Program-made: the position numbers and the translations under genes
The notes under the pieces: generated by a model
Seen by the model: only the letters and a program-made list of their open reading frames with translations
Database searches by the model: none
What the model was told of the DNA's origin: nothing
Source of the DNA: Nostoc sp. CMAA1605
GTDB taxonomy: Bacteria > Cyanobacteriota > Cyanobacteriia > Cyanobacteriales > Nostocaceae
Direction: 5' to 3'
DNA: 33,713 bases
Assembly (NCBI RefSeq): GCF_021596505.1
Contig: NZ_PJIZ01000052.1
Span: forward strand, 1 to 33,713
Shown: positions 9,010 through 17,438 of the stretch, in pieces
Numbering within the stretch: the first letter of the stretch is position 1
Layout: each line of letters begins with the position of its first letter

Positions 9010-11022
9010 TTAACCCAACAATTTTTTAGCTGTAGCTAAGACATTATCGACGCTAAAGCCGAATTTCTCCAAGCAAACGCCACCAGGCGCAGAAGCACCG
9101 AAACGGTCAATGGTTACGGTGTCGCCTTCACTACCGATGTACTTGTGCCAACCAAAGCTGCTAGCTGCTTCTACTGCTATCCGCTTGGTGACTGCTTTAG
9201 GTAGAACAGATTCTTTGTAAGCTGCGTCTTGGGCTTCAAATAAATCCCAAGCTGGTAAGGAAACCACACGAACTTTCTTACCTTCAGCTGTGAGTTTCTC
9301 AGCAGCAGTTACACAGAGGCTTAATTCTGAACCAGTACCAATCAAAATTAAGTCTGGTGTACCTTCAGAATCTACTAATACGTATCCACCCTTAGCTACG
9401 TTCTCAATAGATGTACCTGCCAAGTTGGGGACGTTTTGACGAGTCAACGCTAACAAAGTAGGATCATTTTGTTTTGATCTTTCAATGGCTACTTTGTAAG
9501 CACCAGATGTTTCGTTACCATCAGCAGGACGAATCACTGTCAAGTTAGGAATAGCGCGGAGAGAAGCTAGGGTTTCGATGGGTTGGTGGGTGGGGCCGTC
9601 TTCACCTTGACCGATGGAGTCGTGAGTCATTACCCAAATTGAGCCGGCTAAAGACAAGGCTGATAAGCGAATAGCAGCCCGCATATAGTCGGTGAAGATG
9701 AGGAAGGTAGCACCGTAAGGAATTAACCCTGAACCATGTAACGCAATACCATTACAGATTGCGCCCATTGCGTGTTCCCGCACACCAAAGTGGATGTTGG
9801 GGTTTTGGTATTGTCCTTTTTGGAAGTCGCCTTTACCTTTGATTTCGGTCAAGTTGGAGTGGGTTAAGTCTGCTGAACCACCAATGAGTTCAGGAACAAC
9901 CGCCGCCAATTTGTTCAAACAGGTTTCGGAGTGCTTCCGGGTGGGAAGTCCTTTATCTTCGGGGGTGTAGGTGGGTAGTACCTTATCCCAACCGTCAGCG
10001 AGTTTGCCACTCAGGTAACGCTCAAATTCAGCCGCTTCTTGGGGATATTTAGCTTTGTAGTCAGCGAAGGCTTTATTCCATTCGGTTTCGTAGCCTGCAC
10101 CGCGTTCTACGGCTTTGCGGGTGTGGTTGAGGACATCTTGAGGAATCACGAATGGTTCATTTTCCCAACCGAGATTTTGGCGGGTCAATGCGACTTCATC
10201 AGTACCCAAAGCAGCACCGTGAATACCAGCAGTGTTGGCTTTGTTGGGAGAACCATAACCGATGGTGGTTGTCACCTTAATCATGGTGGGTTTGTCGGTG
10301 ACAGCTTTCGCTTCTTCAATAGCTTTAGCGATCGCATCTAAATCGGTGTTACCGTCTTGAACATGGAGGACGTGCCAACCGTAAGCTTCAAACCGCTTAG
10401 AAACATCTTCGGTAAAGGCTACATCGGTAGAACCATCAATAGAGATGTGGTTGTCGTCGTACAACGCGATGAGCTTACCTAAGCCCAAGTGTCCAGCCAA
10501 AGAAGCAGCTTCACCAGAAACGCCTTCCATGTTGCAACCATCACCTAAAATTACGTAGGTGTAATGGTCAACAATTTTGGCATCGGGTTTGTTGAATTTA
10601 GCAGCTAGGTGAGCTTCAGCAATAGCCAAACCTACGCCGTTAGCGATACCTTGACCAAGGGGGCCTGTGGTCACTTCTACGCCGGCGGTGATGAAGTTTT
10701 CAGGGTGTCCAGGGGTTTTGGATTCCCATTGACGGAATTGCTTGATATCTTCGATGGATACGCTGTCAAAGCCAGTCAAATAGAGCAGGGCATACTGCAA
10801 CATCGAGCCATGACCGGCAGACAAGACAAAGCGATCGCGGTTAAACCACTTGGGGTTTTTGGGATTGTACCGCATAAAGCGATCCCAGAGTACGAAAGCC
10901 ATCGGAGCTGCGCCCATCGGCAGTCCTGGGTGTCCAGATTTTGCCTTTTCTATAGCATCAACAGCTAAGAAACGGATTGAATTAATACAAAGTTCTTCGA
11001 GGGATTGGGTTGCAACAGCCAT
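9010..11022 (-). CDS. tkt: Transketolase
   Basis: A thiamine-diphosphate enzyme moving two-carbon ketol units between sugar phosphates, central to the Calvin cycle and the pentose phosphate pathway in the cyanobacterial cytosol. The 670-aa length is typical. Visible are the N-terminal SGHPGLPMG and SAGHGSML motifs, the ThDP-binding GDGCNMEG...N stretch near 155-190, the GIHGAALG segment, and the transketolase pyrimidine-domain signature around [17 protein letters not shown] followed by [14 protein letters not shown]. The ATG at 11022 has a weak AAGAG upstream. It ends at a strong terminator. It follows fabF on the same strand after about 770 bases of repeat-rich DNA, so it is probably transcribed separately. 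No defect is seen. Confidence 0.97.
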   Translation of the reverse strand: MAVATQSLEELCINSIRFLAVDAIEKAKSGHPGLPMGAAPMAFVLWDRFMRYNPKNPKWFNRDRFVLSAGHGSMLQYALLYLTGFDSVSIEDIKQFRQWESKTPGHPENFITAGVEVTTGPLGQGIANGVGLAIAEAHLAAKFNKPDAKIVDHYTYVILGDGCNMEGVSGEAASLAGHLGLGKLIALYDDNHISIDGSTDVAFTEDVSKRFEAYGWHVLHVQDGNTDLDAIAKAIEEAKAVTDKPTMIKVTTTIGYGSPNKANTAGIHGAALGTDEVALTRQNLGWENEPFVIPQDVLNHTRKAVERGAGYETEWNKAFADYKAKYPQEAAEFERYLSGKLADGWDKVLPTYTPEDKGLPTRKHSETCLNKLAAVVPELIGGSADLTHSNLTEIKGKGDFQKGQYQNPNIHFGVREHAMGAICNGIALHGSGLIPYGATFLIFTDYMRAAIRLSALSLAGSIWVMTHDSIGQGEDGPTHQPIETLASLRAIPNLTVIRPADGNETSGAYKVAIERSKQNDPTLLALTRQNVPNLAGTSIENVAKGGYVLVDSEGTPDLILIGTGSELSLCVTAAEKLTAEGKKVRVVSLPAWDLFEAQDAAYKESVLPKAVTKRIAVEAASSFGWHKYIGSEGDTVTIDRFGASAPGGVCLEKFGFSVDNVLATAKKLLG

Positions 11023-11640
11023 GATCTCTTATTTTTAACGACGGGTTAGCACTCGTGGAGCTAGTCTTATTGGGGTGCTTTTTAACAGTTATCAGTGATC
11101 AATTATTCAGTTATCAGCAATCAATTTTATTGTGATAACTGTTAACCCTTACGGGTGACGCTCCTGCGTCGCTAACGCTGCGCTAACGATAGTTGCTTGC
11201 CGACGCAAGGCGACAGGAACGCACTATCTCACTGTTTACTGTTAACTGATTCAGCTTCCCCTGCGGTATCATCATCCCATTCCCGATTGTGCATAGACAA
11301 GCGGGTTCTCCTGAGTTTTTGGTAATTAATCAAGCCAAAAATTCGGTCAAGTTGAACTACTGGCTAGTGGTGGAATGACGTTTACGATACTGTTGTGATT
11401 GTGATTACAGGATAGCTGACAAAGGTTAAATTTTCCGCTTCAAGGTAAGAATTGAGAACTGGAAAGTTAGGAGCAAAAATTCAGAACTCAGGAGTCAGGA
11501 TGCAGAATTGAAAAATTCAAGATTTCTGAATTCTGGATTCTTCATTCATATTTGGGATTATGAGCAACTTAATTACTCAAATTATCCCCTAATTTTTGAA
11601 TTATTCTGTCCCCTGATTTCTGAATTCTGAATTTTTTTGT

Positions 11641-11692
11641 GAGTGCTGAGTGGTGAGTGCTGAGTGCTGAGTGCTGAGTGCTGAGTTGTGAG
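11641..11692. repeat. GTGCTGA heptamer tract
   Basis: About seven tandem, slightly degenerate GTGCTGA units, the complement of the ACTCAGC units found in metH and near acpP. It is an STRR-type repeat downstream of fabF. Confidence 0.9.
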
Positions 11693-11720
11693 TAAAAGAT
11701 AGTAACCTTTTGCTTCCTTT

Positions 11721-11782
11721 GCTCCCTGCTCCCCTGCCCTCCTGCTCCTCTGCTCCCCTGCTCCCCTGCCCCCTGCCCCTAT
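11721..11782. repeat. CTCCCCTG-type pyrimidine tract
   Basis: Tandem CTCCCTG/CTCCCCTG/CCCCCTG units just past the fabF stop, strongly C/T on the plus strand. A shorter related tract lies at 16015-16044. Confidence 0.8.
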
Positions 11783-11792
11783 CCTCAGCCTC

Positions 11793-13046
11793 CTAAGAGA
11801 CGTACTTTCTAAAAGCGAGGGTGACATTATGACCGCCAAATCCGAAGGAATTGGATAGGGCAACGTCAACCTTTTGTTTGCGGCTAGTGTGAGGTACGTA
11901 GTCTAAATCACAATCTGGGTCAGGGTTTTCGATATTGATTGTGGGTGGAACTTGATCGTTGGCAATGGCCAGGACTGTAGCTACCGCTTCAATCCCGCCA
12001 GAACCGCCTAAAAGGTGTCCTGTCATGGATTTAGTGGAACTGACAGTGATTTTGTAAGCATGATCACCCAAAACTTTTTTAATGGCAGCAGTTTCAGTGG
12101 AGTCATTGGCTGGGGTACTTGTGCCGTGAGCATTGATATAACTGACTTGTTCGGGGGTGATACCTGCATCTTTCAAAGCCAAGCTAATGGCTCTAGCTGC
12201 TCCTTCACCTCCAGGAACTGGAGAAGTGATATGGTAGGCATCACAGGTCATACCATAACCCACGATTTCAGCATAAATACGTGCGCCACGACTTAGAGCG
12301 TGTTGTAATTCCTCCAGAACCAGAATTCCCGCACCTTCACCCATGACAAATCCATCGCGATCGCGATCAAAGGGACGACAAGCATGAGTCGGATCATCAT
12401 TGCGAGTAGAAAGGGCGCGCGCCGCAGCAAAACCAGCTACAGATAAGGGGGTAATCGCCGCTTCACACCCACCGCAAATCATCGCTTGGGCGTAACCACC
12501 TTGAATCATGCGAAACGCGTCTCCCACGGCGTTAGAACCAGCAGCACAAGCCGTTACAGTACAGTTATTTGGCCCTTTTGCGCCGGTGTGAATTGCTGTC
12601 AATCCTGCCGCCATATTAGCAATCATCATGGGAATCATGAATGGGCTACAGCGATCAGGCCCACGGTTGAGGTAGATGGTTTGTTGGTCTTCCATCACCT
12701 TAATACCACCTACACCAGAACCAATAATAACTCCTACCTGTTCGGCGTTGAGTTCATTGATAACTAACTGGGCATCAGCAAGTGCTTGTTTGGCTGCTGC
12801 GACTCCAAATTGAGAAAATCGATCCATCCGCTTGGCTTCTTTACGATCCATGTATTCATGTGGATCGAAATTTTTCACCTCACCTGCAATGCGGCAATCA
12901 TGACTAGAGGCATCAAATGCGGTGATGTAGTCAATGCCATTGCGTGCGCTGATTAATCCTTCCCAATACTCCGTAGGTGTGTTACCAATAGGTGTAATCG
13001 CGCCAACACCCGTGACAACAACGCGTTTACGATTATAATCTGTCAT
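11793..13046 (-). CDS. fabF: 3-oxoacyl-[acyl-carrier-protein] synthase II
   Basis: A condensing enzyme extending acyl-ACP with malonyl-ACP in type II fatty acid synthesis. The 417-aa length is normal. The thiolase-fold catalytic triad is complete: the nucleophile Cys near residue 167 in [12 protein letters not shown], His in [14 protein letters not shown], and His in [13 protein letters not shown]. The C-terminal FGFGGHN motif is present. The ATG at 13046 begins [19 protein letters not shown], the family's usual start, although no clear Shine-Dalgarno sequence precedes it. acpP lies 241 bases upstream on the same strand, the usual acpP-fabF pairing, but the gap is filled by heptamer repeats and a small palindromic element. 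Confidence 0.97.
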   Translation of the reverse strand: MTDYNRKRVVVTGVGAITPIGNTPTEYWEGLISARNGIDYITAFDASSHDCRIAGEVKNFDPHEYMDRKEAKRMDRFSQFGVAAAKQALADAQLVINELNAEQVGVIIGSGVGGIKVMEDQQTIYLNRGPDRCSPFMIPMMIANMAAGLTAIHTGAKGPNNCTVTACAAGSNAVGDAFRMIQGGYAQAMICGGCEAAITPLSVAGFAAARALSTRNDDPTHACRPFDRDRDGFVMGEGAGILVLEELQHALSRGARIYAEIVGYGMTCDAYHITSPVPGGEGAARAISLALKDAGITPEQVSYINAHGTSTPANDSTETAAIKKVLGDHAYKITVSSTKSMTGHLLGGSGGIEAVATVLAIANDQVPPTINIENPDPDCDLDYVPHTSRKQKVDVALSNSFGFGGHNVTLAFRKYVS

Positions 13047-13084
13047 GACTCAGTATAAAGATGGCGAGAAAGTTGCAAAAAGAG

Positions 13085-13120
13085 TAATGAGTAATGAGTG
13101 CTGAGTGCTGAGTGCTGAGT
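13085..13120. repeat. GAGTAAT/GAGTGCT heptamer tract
   Basis: Tandem heptamers in the acpP-fabF gap, interrupted at 13121 by a palindromic insert and resuming near 13192 with GCTGAGTGCTGA. Confidence 0.8.
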
Positions 13121-13191
13121 TACCGAACTTCTGATGCCTGCGGCAAGCCGAAGGCAGCCTCTAGGGAGGAAACCTCCGTTCAAAGTTCTCG
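13121..13191. mobile_element. 71-bp palindromic insert within a heptamer tract
   Basis: Imperfect terminal inverted repeats (CGAACTT at 13124 and AAGTTCTCG at 13183-13191) enclose two stems: GCCTGCGGC/GCCGAAGGC at 13136-13155 and GGAGG-AAA-CCTCC at 13165-13177. The heptamer repeat continues on both sides, so this looks like a small element inserted into the repeat. Mobility is inferred. Confidence 0.5.
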
Positions 13192-13237
13192 CTGAGTGCT
13201 GAATTCTGCTAGTGTATGGGGTTCCGAGTTGGAAATC

Positions 13238-13284
13238 TGACTCATGACTCATGACTCATGACTCAGCACTCACTACTCAGCACT
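13238..13284. repeat. CTCATGA/CTCAGCA heptamer tract
   Basis: Tandem CTCATGA units grading into CTCAGCA and CTCACTA units, ending a few bases from the acpP stop codon. Confidence 0.85.
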
Positions 13285-13287
13285 TTC

Positions 13288-13539
13288 TTAAGCAGATGTA
13301 GCAACTTTACTGTTGATGTAATCCACTGCTTCTTGAACGGTTGTGATTTTTTCGGCGGCTTCATCGGGAATTTCGATGTCAAATTCTTCTTCCAAAGCCA
13401 TAACTAATTCCACTGTATCTAGGGAATCTGCCCCTAGATCGTTGGCAAAACTTGCCTGTGGTGTGATTTTTTCTTCTTCTACACTGAGTTGCTCGGCAAC
13501 AATTGCCTTGACTTTTTCAAATGTCTCTGTTTGACTCAT
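13288..13539 (-). CDS. acpP: Acyl carrier protein
   Basis: The small acidic carrier of growing acyl chains for fatty acid and lipid A synthesis. It has 83 aa. The conserved [13 protein letters not shown] motif holds the Ser (residue 39) that receives 4'-phosphopantetheine. The start ATG at 13539 has TAAGGA about ten bases upstream. It is the first gene of the acpP-fabF pair; lpxD, another ACP-dependent enzyme, lies 1.3 kb away. The promoter should be in 13540-13758, a divergent region shared with the CCG-domain gene that contains one HIP1 site near 13620. Confidence 0.97.
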   Translation of the reverse strand: MSQTETFEKVKAIVAEQLSVEEEKITPQASFANDLGADSLDTVELVMALEEEFDIEIPDEAAEKITTVQEAVDYINSKVATSA

Positions 13540-13809
13540 AAGATAAAATTCCTTACCAGTTGCTACTGTCTGCTCTTTATGGGTGACATGGTTTTGAGCA
13601 TATACATCTTATCGGAAAGCGCGATCGCCCGTATACGTCCCTGTCCAAAATTGGAATAGAGTAAGGCTCTGAAATTTTGCTTGTTACCAATTCTTACTAG
13701 ATTTCTGGAAGAATGTCCAAAAAAAATACATTCCCTCTTCAGTATCTAGAGGCGAGGAGTGATAAAACAGTTATCATCGGGGCAATTGCCTGAAACCAAC
13801 TTTATTTTT

Positions 13810-14721
13810 ATGCTATCTCAGACACTAAAATATGCTTACTTCCCTGGTTGTGTAGCTCAAGGTGCTTGCGGGGAACTATATCAGTCAACTCAAGCTCTCA
13901 CCCAAGCTTTGGGCATTGAATTAATTGAATTAAAAAAAGCTGCTTGTTGCGGATCAGGCACATTTAAGGAAGATTCTCAACTTTTAGAAGATACAGTGAA
14001 TGCCAGAAATATTGCTTTGGCGGAAGCATTAAATTTACCCTTACTCACTCACTGTAGTACCTGTCAGGGTGTGCTTGGTCACGTTAATGAACGTTTACAA
14101 GAGTTTCATACCAGTAATCCTGAATATATTCAGCAAGTTAACGGCTTTCTACACAAGGAAGGTTGTCTACCTTATCGTGGTAGTACAGAAGTTAAACATC
14201 TGCTCTACGCACTAGTTAGCGATTACGGTTTAGAAAAAATCAGCCAACGTGTAACTCGTAATTTATCCGGGTTAAAATGTGCCGCTTTTTATGGCTGTTA
14301 TCTCCTCCGCGCTCAAAAATCCGTACCTGAAAAAGACCGATACAACCCAGAAGCAATGGAAAATCTGTTTCGGGCTGTAGGTGCAACCCCAATTTATTAT
14401 CACGGTCGCACCCAATGTTGTGGCTGGCCTCTTTCTAGTTACGCTACTACCCAATCCTTTCAAATGGCTGGGATGCACATTCAAGAAGCCATCGCCGCCG
14501 GTGCTGATTGTTTAGTGACTCCTTGTCCTCTGTGTCATCTAAATTTAGACTCCCGTCAACCAGAAGTAGAAAAAGTAATTGGCAAAAAATTAGGTTTGCC
14601 AGTATTACATTTACCCCAATTAATTGCTTTAGCTTTAGGAATTAGTCCCCAAAAATTAGGTTTAGAAAGACATATTGTGTCTACTAAGCCAGTGTTAGAA
14701 AAATTGGGGCATAGGGTATAG
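13810..14721 (+). CDS. CCG-domain (HdrB-like) iron-sulfur/oxidoreductase subunit
   Basis: A protein of about 303 aa with two cysteine-rich CCG (DUF224) domains as in subunit B of heterodisulfide reductase and in GlpC/LutA-like proteins. Domain 1: YFPGCVAQ, AACCGSGTF and THCSTCQG. Domain 2: AFYGCYLLR, TQCCGWPL and TPCPLCHLN. In relatives these cysteines hold an unusual [4Fe-4S] cluster or zinc and act on thiol/disulfide or 2-hydroxyacid redox. Cyanobacteria make no coenzyme B or M, so the substrate is unknown, and no HdrA, HdrC or flavoprotein gene lies nearby. I prefer the ATG at 13810 because MLSQTLKYAYFPGC is the natural beginning; an in-frame GTG at 13759 directly preceded by GAGGCGAGGA is the alternative. 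The last residues (GHRV) and the stop are encoded by a GGGCATA heptamer tract. Confidence 0.85.
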   Translation: MLSQTLKYAYFPGCVAQGACGELYQSTQALTQALGIELIELKKAACCGSGTFKEDSQLLEDTVNARNIALAEALNLPLLTHCSTCQGVLGHVNERLQEFHTSNPEYIQQVNGFLHKEGCLPYRGSTEVKHLLYALVSDYGLEKISQRVTRNLSGLKCAAFYGCYLLRAQKSVPEKDRYNPEAMENLFRAVGATPIYYHGRTQCCGWPLSSYATTQSFQMAGMHIQEAIAAGADCLVTPCPLCHLNLDSRQPEVEKVIGKKLGLPVLHLPQLIALALGISPQKLGLERHIVSTKPVLEKLGHRV

Positions 14722-14841
14722 GGCATGGGGCATGGGGCATGGGGCATTGAAGTTAAGTGTCTCTTATCTACCTTGTCTACCTTCCAGTCCCCAATCCCCA
14801 GTCCCCAGTCCCCAATCCCCTACCCCCCAATCCCCGTTCCC
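14706..14841. repeat. Composite STRR repeat, copy B
   Basis: A GGGCATA/GGGCATG tract (14706-14747), a linker with ATCTACCTTGTCT (14766-14778), then CCCCAGT/CCCCAAT heptamers to about 14841. It lies between two convergent genes. The left end encodes the C-terminus of the CCG protein and the right end the C-terminus of LpxD. Confidence 0.9.
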
Positions 14842-15878
14842 TTAAACTGACGTTGCAGTTGTCTAAAGAATTGATACATTTCTGGCAGATGTTTGTAAAT
14901 TGCGGACACTTTTAGGTATGTCTTGTGGGGAACAGCAGGAGTACCGGAGACTATTTCCCCTGGTTGGACATCGTGGGGAATGCCGGTTTGTGCTGATGCG
15001 ATCGCGCCATCACCAATTTTGGCTTCGTTGGCCACACCCACTTGTCCGGCTAAAATGACACGGTTGCCTAATGTGACACCACCAGCCATACCAGTTTGAG
15101 CTGCGATCGCACAACCTTGACCAATTTGGCAACCATGACCAACCTGTACTAAGTTATCAATTTTGGTATCACTGCCAATTCTTGTTTCTCCGACGGCTGG
15201 ACGGTCGATTGTGGTGTTACAACCAATATCAACGCGGTCTTCTAATACTACGTAGCCGGACTGTTCCATTTTAACCCAACCAGTGCGGGTGGGAACAAAG
15301 CCAAAGCCTTCGCCACCGATGACTGCACCGCTATGAATGATACAATCTGCACCGATTTGAGAGCGTTCTTCGATGGTGCAGTTAGCGTGTATGATGGTGC
15401 GATCGCCTATTTTGACATCAGGGTAAATTACGGCGTTGGGGTGAATAATTACACCATTACCAATTTCTACCCCTTCCTGAATTACCGTATGGGGGCCAAT
15501 GTAGACATCTTTTCCGATTTTAGCTGTGGGATGAATGACTGCTGTAGGATGAATGTCAGGTTTGGGGGTGTATGGTTTGTAGAAAATAGCGATCGCTTGA
15601 GCAAATAATAATCTTGGTTGTTTTGTCCTTAACCAAACTATCCCTCGCTCTTGTGCTTGTGCTTGGATTGTGGAGTCATCCGGTAAGATTAACGCACTGG
15701 CATTAGTTGTGCTGATAAAACCTGCATATTTTGACCCCTCCACGTAGCTAATAGTACCGCTTGTAGCTTTATCAATCGCTGCTGTACCGCTAATTTCTGG
15801 ATCATCGTCAGGATTGCTTATTAAACTATGGCTAGTGACCGGATCACCGAGTTGGGCTACAATTTCGCTAAATTTCAT
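14820..15878 (-). CDS. lpxD: UDP-3-O-acylglucosamine N-acyltransferase
   Basis: Adds the second acyl chain, from acyl-ACP, to UDP-3-O-acylglucosamine in lipid A synthesis. It has 352 aa. An N-terminal uridine-binding domain (about 1-100) is followed by a left-handed beta helix of hexapeptide repeats (about 105-310, for example HPTAVIHPTAKIGKDVYIG), with the likely catalytic His near residue 248 in QVGHGCQIG. The C-terminal helical segment (YKHLPEMYQFFRQLQRQFKG) is present. The final residues GTGIGG and the stop are read from the CCCCAAT repeat, so the natural C-terminus may have been remodelled. It lies last in the minus-strand polysaccharide block, 206 bases below the GT2 gene. No lpxA, lpxB or fabZ is seen in the window. 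Confidence 0.95.
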   Translation of the reverse strand: MKFSEIVAQLGDPVTSHSLISNPDDDPEISGTAAIDKATSGTISYVEGSKYAGFISTTNASALILPDDSTIQAQAQERGIVWLRTKQPRLLFAQAIAIFYKPYTPKPDIHPTAVIHPTAKIGKDVYIGPHTVIQEGVEIGNGVIIHPNAVIYPDVKIGDRTIIHANCTIEERSQIGADCIIHSGAVIGGEGFGFVPTRTGWVKMEQSGYVVLEDRVDIGCNTTIDRPAVGETRIGSDTKIDNLVQVGHGCQIGQGCAIAAQTGMAGGVTLGNRVILAGQVGVANEAKIGDGAIASAQTGIPHDVQPGEIVSGTPAVPHKTYLKVSAIYKHLPEMYQFFRQLQRQFKGTGIGG

Positions 15879-16014
15879 ATTGGCGTATTTAGATTTAGTA
15901 GTATTTTCTACAAAAATCCGATTATACCTACTAAATCAACCTCTGCGGATTTGATTTAAGGGACTTTCAGAAAATAAACTATCCAAATTTATCTTCTCCA
16001 AAACAACTGTTTTT

Positions 16015-16044
16015 CCCCCTGCTCCCTGCCCCCTGCTCCCTTGC
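16015..16044. repeat. Short CTCCCTGCCCC pyrimidine repeat
   Basis: CTGCTCCCTGCCCCCTGCTC-type tract between lpxD and the GT2 gene, like the tract after fabF. Confidence 0.7.
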
Positions 16045-16084
16045 CATCAACGAGATAGTATATTTTTTAATTGGCAGTCCCTAA

Positions 16085-17059
16085 TCATCCCGCAATACTT
16101 GATACACGTTTTCCTATGAGATTGTAGATTATATTTCTGATTTTGTTGTAGCCTTGAATCCCAAAAACCCTGACTAAAATTATCGCTACGCCCAAAAATA
16201 AATAATTACGTAAAGAACTTAATTGAGGATATCTCTGTACAGCCTTTTGGCGAAAATCTCCGGCTTGCTGATAATCTCCACTTTGCAAAGCTTTCCATGC
16301 AATACGTAAATTTGCAAAACCATAAATGCGATTTTCTAAAATTTTTAAATCTTCGACAGATAAATATTCTGGAGCGTGAGCAAAACTTTTATCAAAAATC
16401 AAATTATAATTCTGCTCCATAATTTTCCAATTTTTAGAGCGATTATTGGGATGGGAACGATAATATACTAATGTTTCATGGATGACTTGAAACTGATAAC
16501 GAGAAGCAACCCTCACCCACATTTCCCAATCTTGGGCATAAGCTAAACGATGATCAAAAACACCAACTTGCTCAAAACAAATGCGGCGTACCATCGGATT
16601 ACTACCACACTCAATAATGTTATGTTCTATAATCGTTTCCCAAACACGACCTTCAGCAGTATTCTTGCGAATTTTATTGCCAATATTACCTTGAGAGTCA
16701 ATTGAACCTACCCAACTATAAACTAAACCTATTGTGGGATGGTTATCCAAAATATTCACCTGTTTTTCTAGCTTATTTTCTGCCCAAATATCATCAGCAT
16801 CGAGAAAAGCTAGATATTCTCCTTGTGCTTGATTAATACCATGATTGCGAGCAGCAGCAGGCCCCTGATTTTCTTGGGAGATTAATTTGACTCTGATATC
16901 GGTAACTTGAGTAAACCAATCTATAATCCCATCAGAACTACCATCATTAATAACGATGACTTCATAATCATTAAATGTCTGGTTTAAAACACTTTCTAAA
17001 GTAGTTGGCAAAAATGCCATCGCATTATAAGCAGGAATAATTACAGAAACCTTTGGCAT
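16085..17059 (-). CDS. Glycosyltransferase family 2
   Basis: A 324-aa GT-A fold enzyme. The N-terminus KVSVIIPAYNAMAFLPTTLESVL is the classic GT2 nucleotide-sugar binding strand, followed by VIVINDGSSDG, GPAAARNHGINQAQGEYLAFLDADD (DxD metal site near 95-100) and a catalytic-base region with DWEMWVR. It should transfer one sugar to a surface polysaccharide acceptor; the sugar cannot be read from the sequence. I chose the ATG at 17059 because the upstream 45 codons in frame overlap a palindromic repeat. A short hydrophobic C-terminal stretch (LFLGVAIILVRVFG) could associate with the membrane. Confidence 0.88.
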   Translation of the reverse strand: MPKVSVIIPAYNAMAFLPTTLESVLNQTFNDYEVIVINDGSSDGIIDWFTQVTDIRVKLISQENQGPAAARNHGINQAQGEYLAFLDADDIWAENKLEKQVNILDNHPTIGLVYSWVGSIDSQGNIGNKIRKNTAEGRVWETIIEHNIIECGSNPMVRRICFEQVGVFDHRLAYAQDWEMWVRVASRYQFQVIHETLVYYRSHPNNRSKNWKIMEQNYNLIFDKSFAHAPEYLSVEDLKILENRIYGFANLRIAWKALQSGDYQQAGDFRQKAVQRYPQLSSLRNYLFLGVAIILVRVFGIQGYNKIRNIIYNLIGKRVSSIAG

Positions 17060-17124
17060 AGCTATTACTCTCAAAATTATGAATTTTTTAGTTATAGGAA
17101 TCAATTTTATTCTTGCAAAACCGC

Positions 17125-17282
17125 GTAGTGGCGTGGCAAGGCTAAAATAGTGCGAAAAAATTGTAGGTTGGGTTGACGTTAGGAAACCCAACATTGTTTA
17201 TAGCGTTGGGTTTCGCAAAGCCTCAACCCAACCTACGCTACGCTTAAATATTTGAACTATTTTAGTCTAGATACGCCACTAC
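17125..17282. mobile_element. Nested palindromic (MITE-like) element
   Basis: Outer imperfect terminal inverted repeats of about 27 bp start GTAGTGGCGT at 17125 and end ACGCCACTAC at 17282, each running inward to CTAAAATAGT. Within lies a second palindrome with perfect 14-bp arms, GTAGGTTGGGTTGA (17163-17176) and TCAACCCAACCTAC (17223-17236), and inner AACCCAAC/GTTGGGTT arms. No coding capacity. It abuts the next element at 17286. Confidence 0.65.
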
Positions 17283-17285
17283 ATA

Positions 17286-17428
17286 TAAGTAGAACGGTGT
17301 AAATAATTAAAGGTTTGTAGTGTTCGCGCAAGCGTCTCGAAGAGAGGACTTTAGTCCTTACTACGAACTAAATTCAGTTTTTTTTACATTACTTTACATA
17401 GTTTGGTTTTTTCAAGTCGTTCTACTTA
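17286..17428. mobile_element. TA-flanked MITE-like element, copy 1
   Basis: A 143-bp element bounded by TAAGTAGAAC and GTTCTACTTA. It shares blocks AAGGTTTGTAG, AGTCCTTACTACGAACT and ACATAGTTTG with copies at 28813-28962 and 33231-33371. It has one internal AGGACTTTAGTCCT hairpin plus a private segment (17320-17345). With the previous element it fills the 379-base gap between two glycosyltransferase genes. Confidence 0.8.
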
Positions 17429-17438
17429 CTGTCCGCTA

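Larger units (their letters stand above)
11023..11792. other. Repeat-rich intergenic region between fabF and tkt
   Basis: No gene is supported here. From left to right there is the tkt leader, a block (about 11085-11245) bounded by TTATCAGTGATCAATTA-like sequence and GTTAAC copies that carries GACGCTCCTGCGTCGCTAACG-type palindromes, an apparently unique stretch (11250-11450), AATTCTGAATTC-like degenerate repeats (11450-11635), and two heptamer tracts listed separately. The tkt promoter is probably in 11023-11450, but I cannot define it. Confidence 0.6.

Noticed and set aside
11641..11692. CRISPR-like array
   Set aside because: Units are 7 bp in direct tandem without spacers, as in STRR repeats; no cas genes are present.
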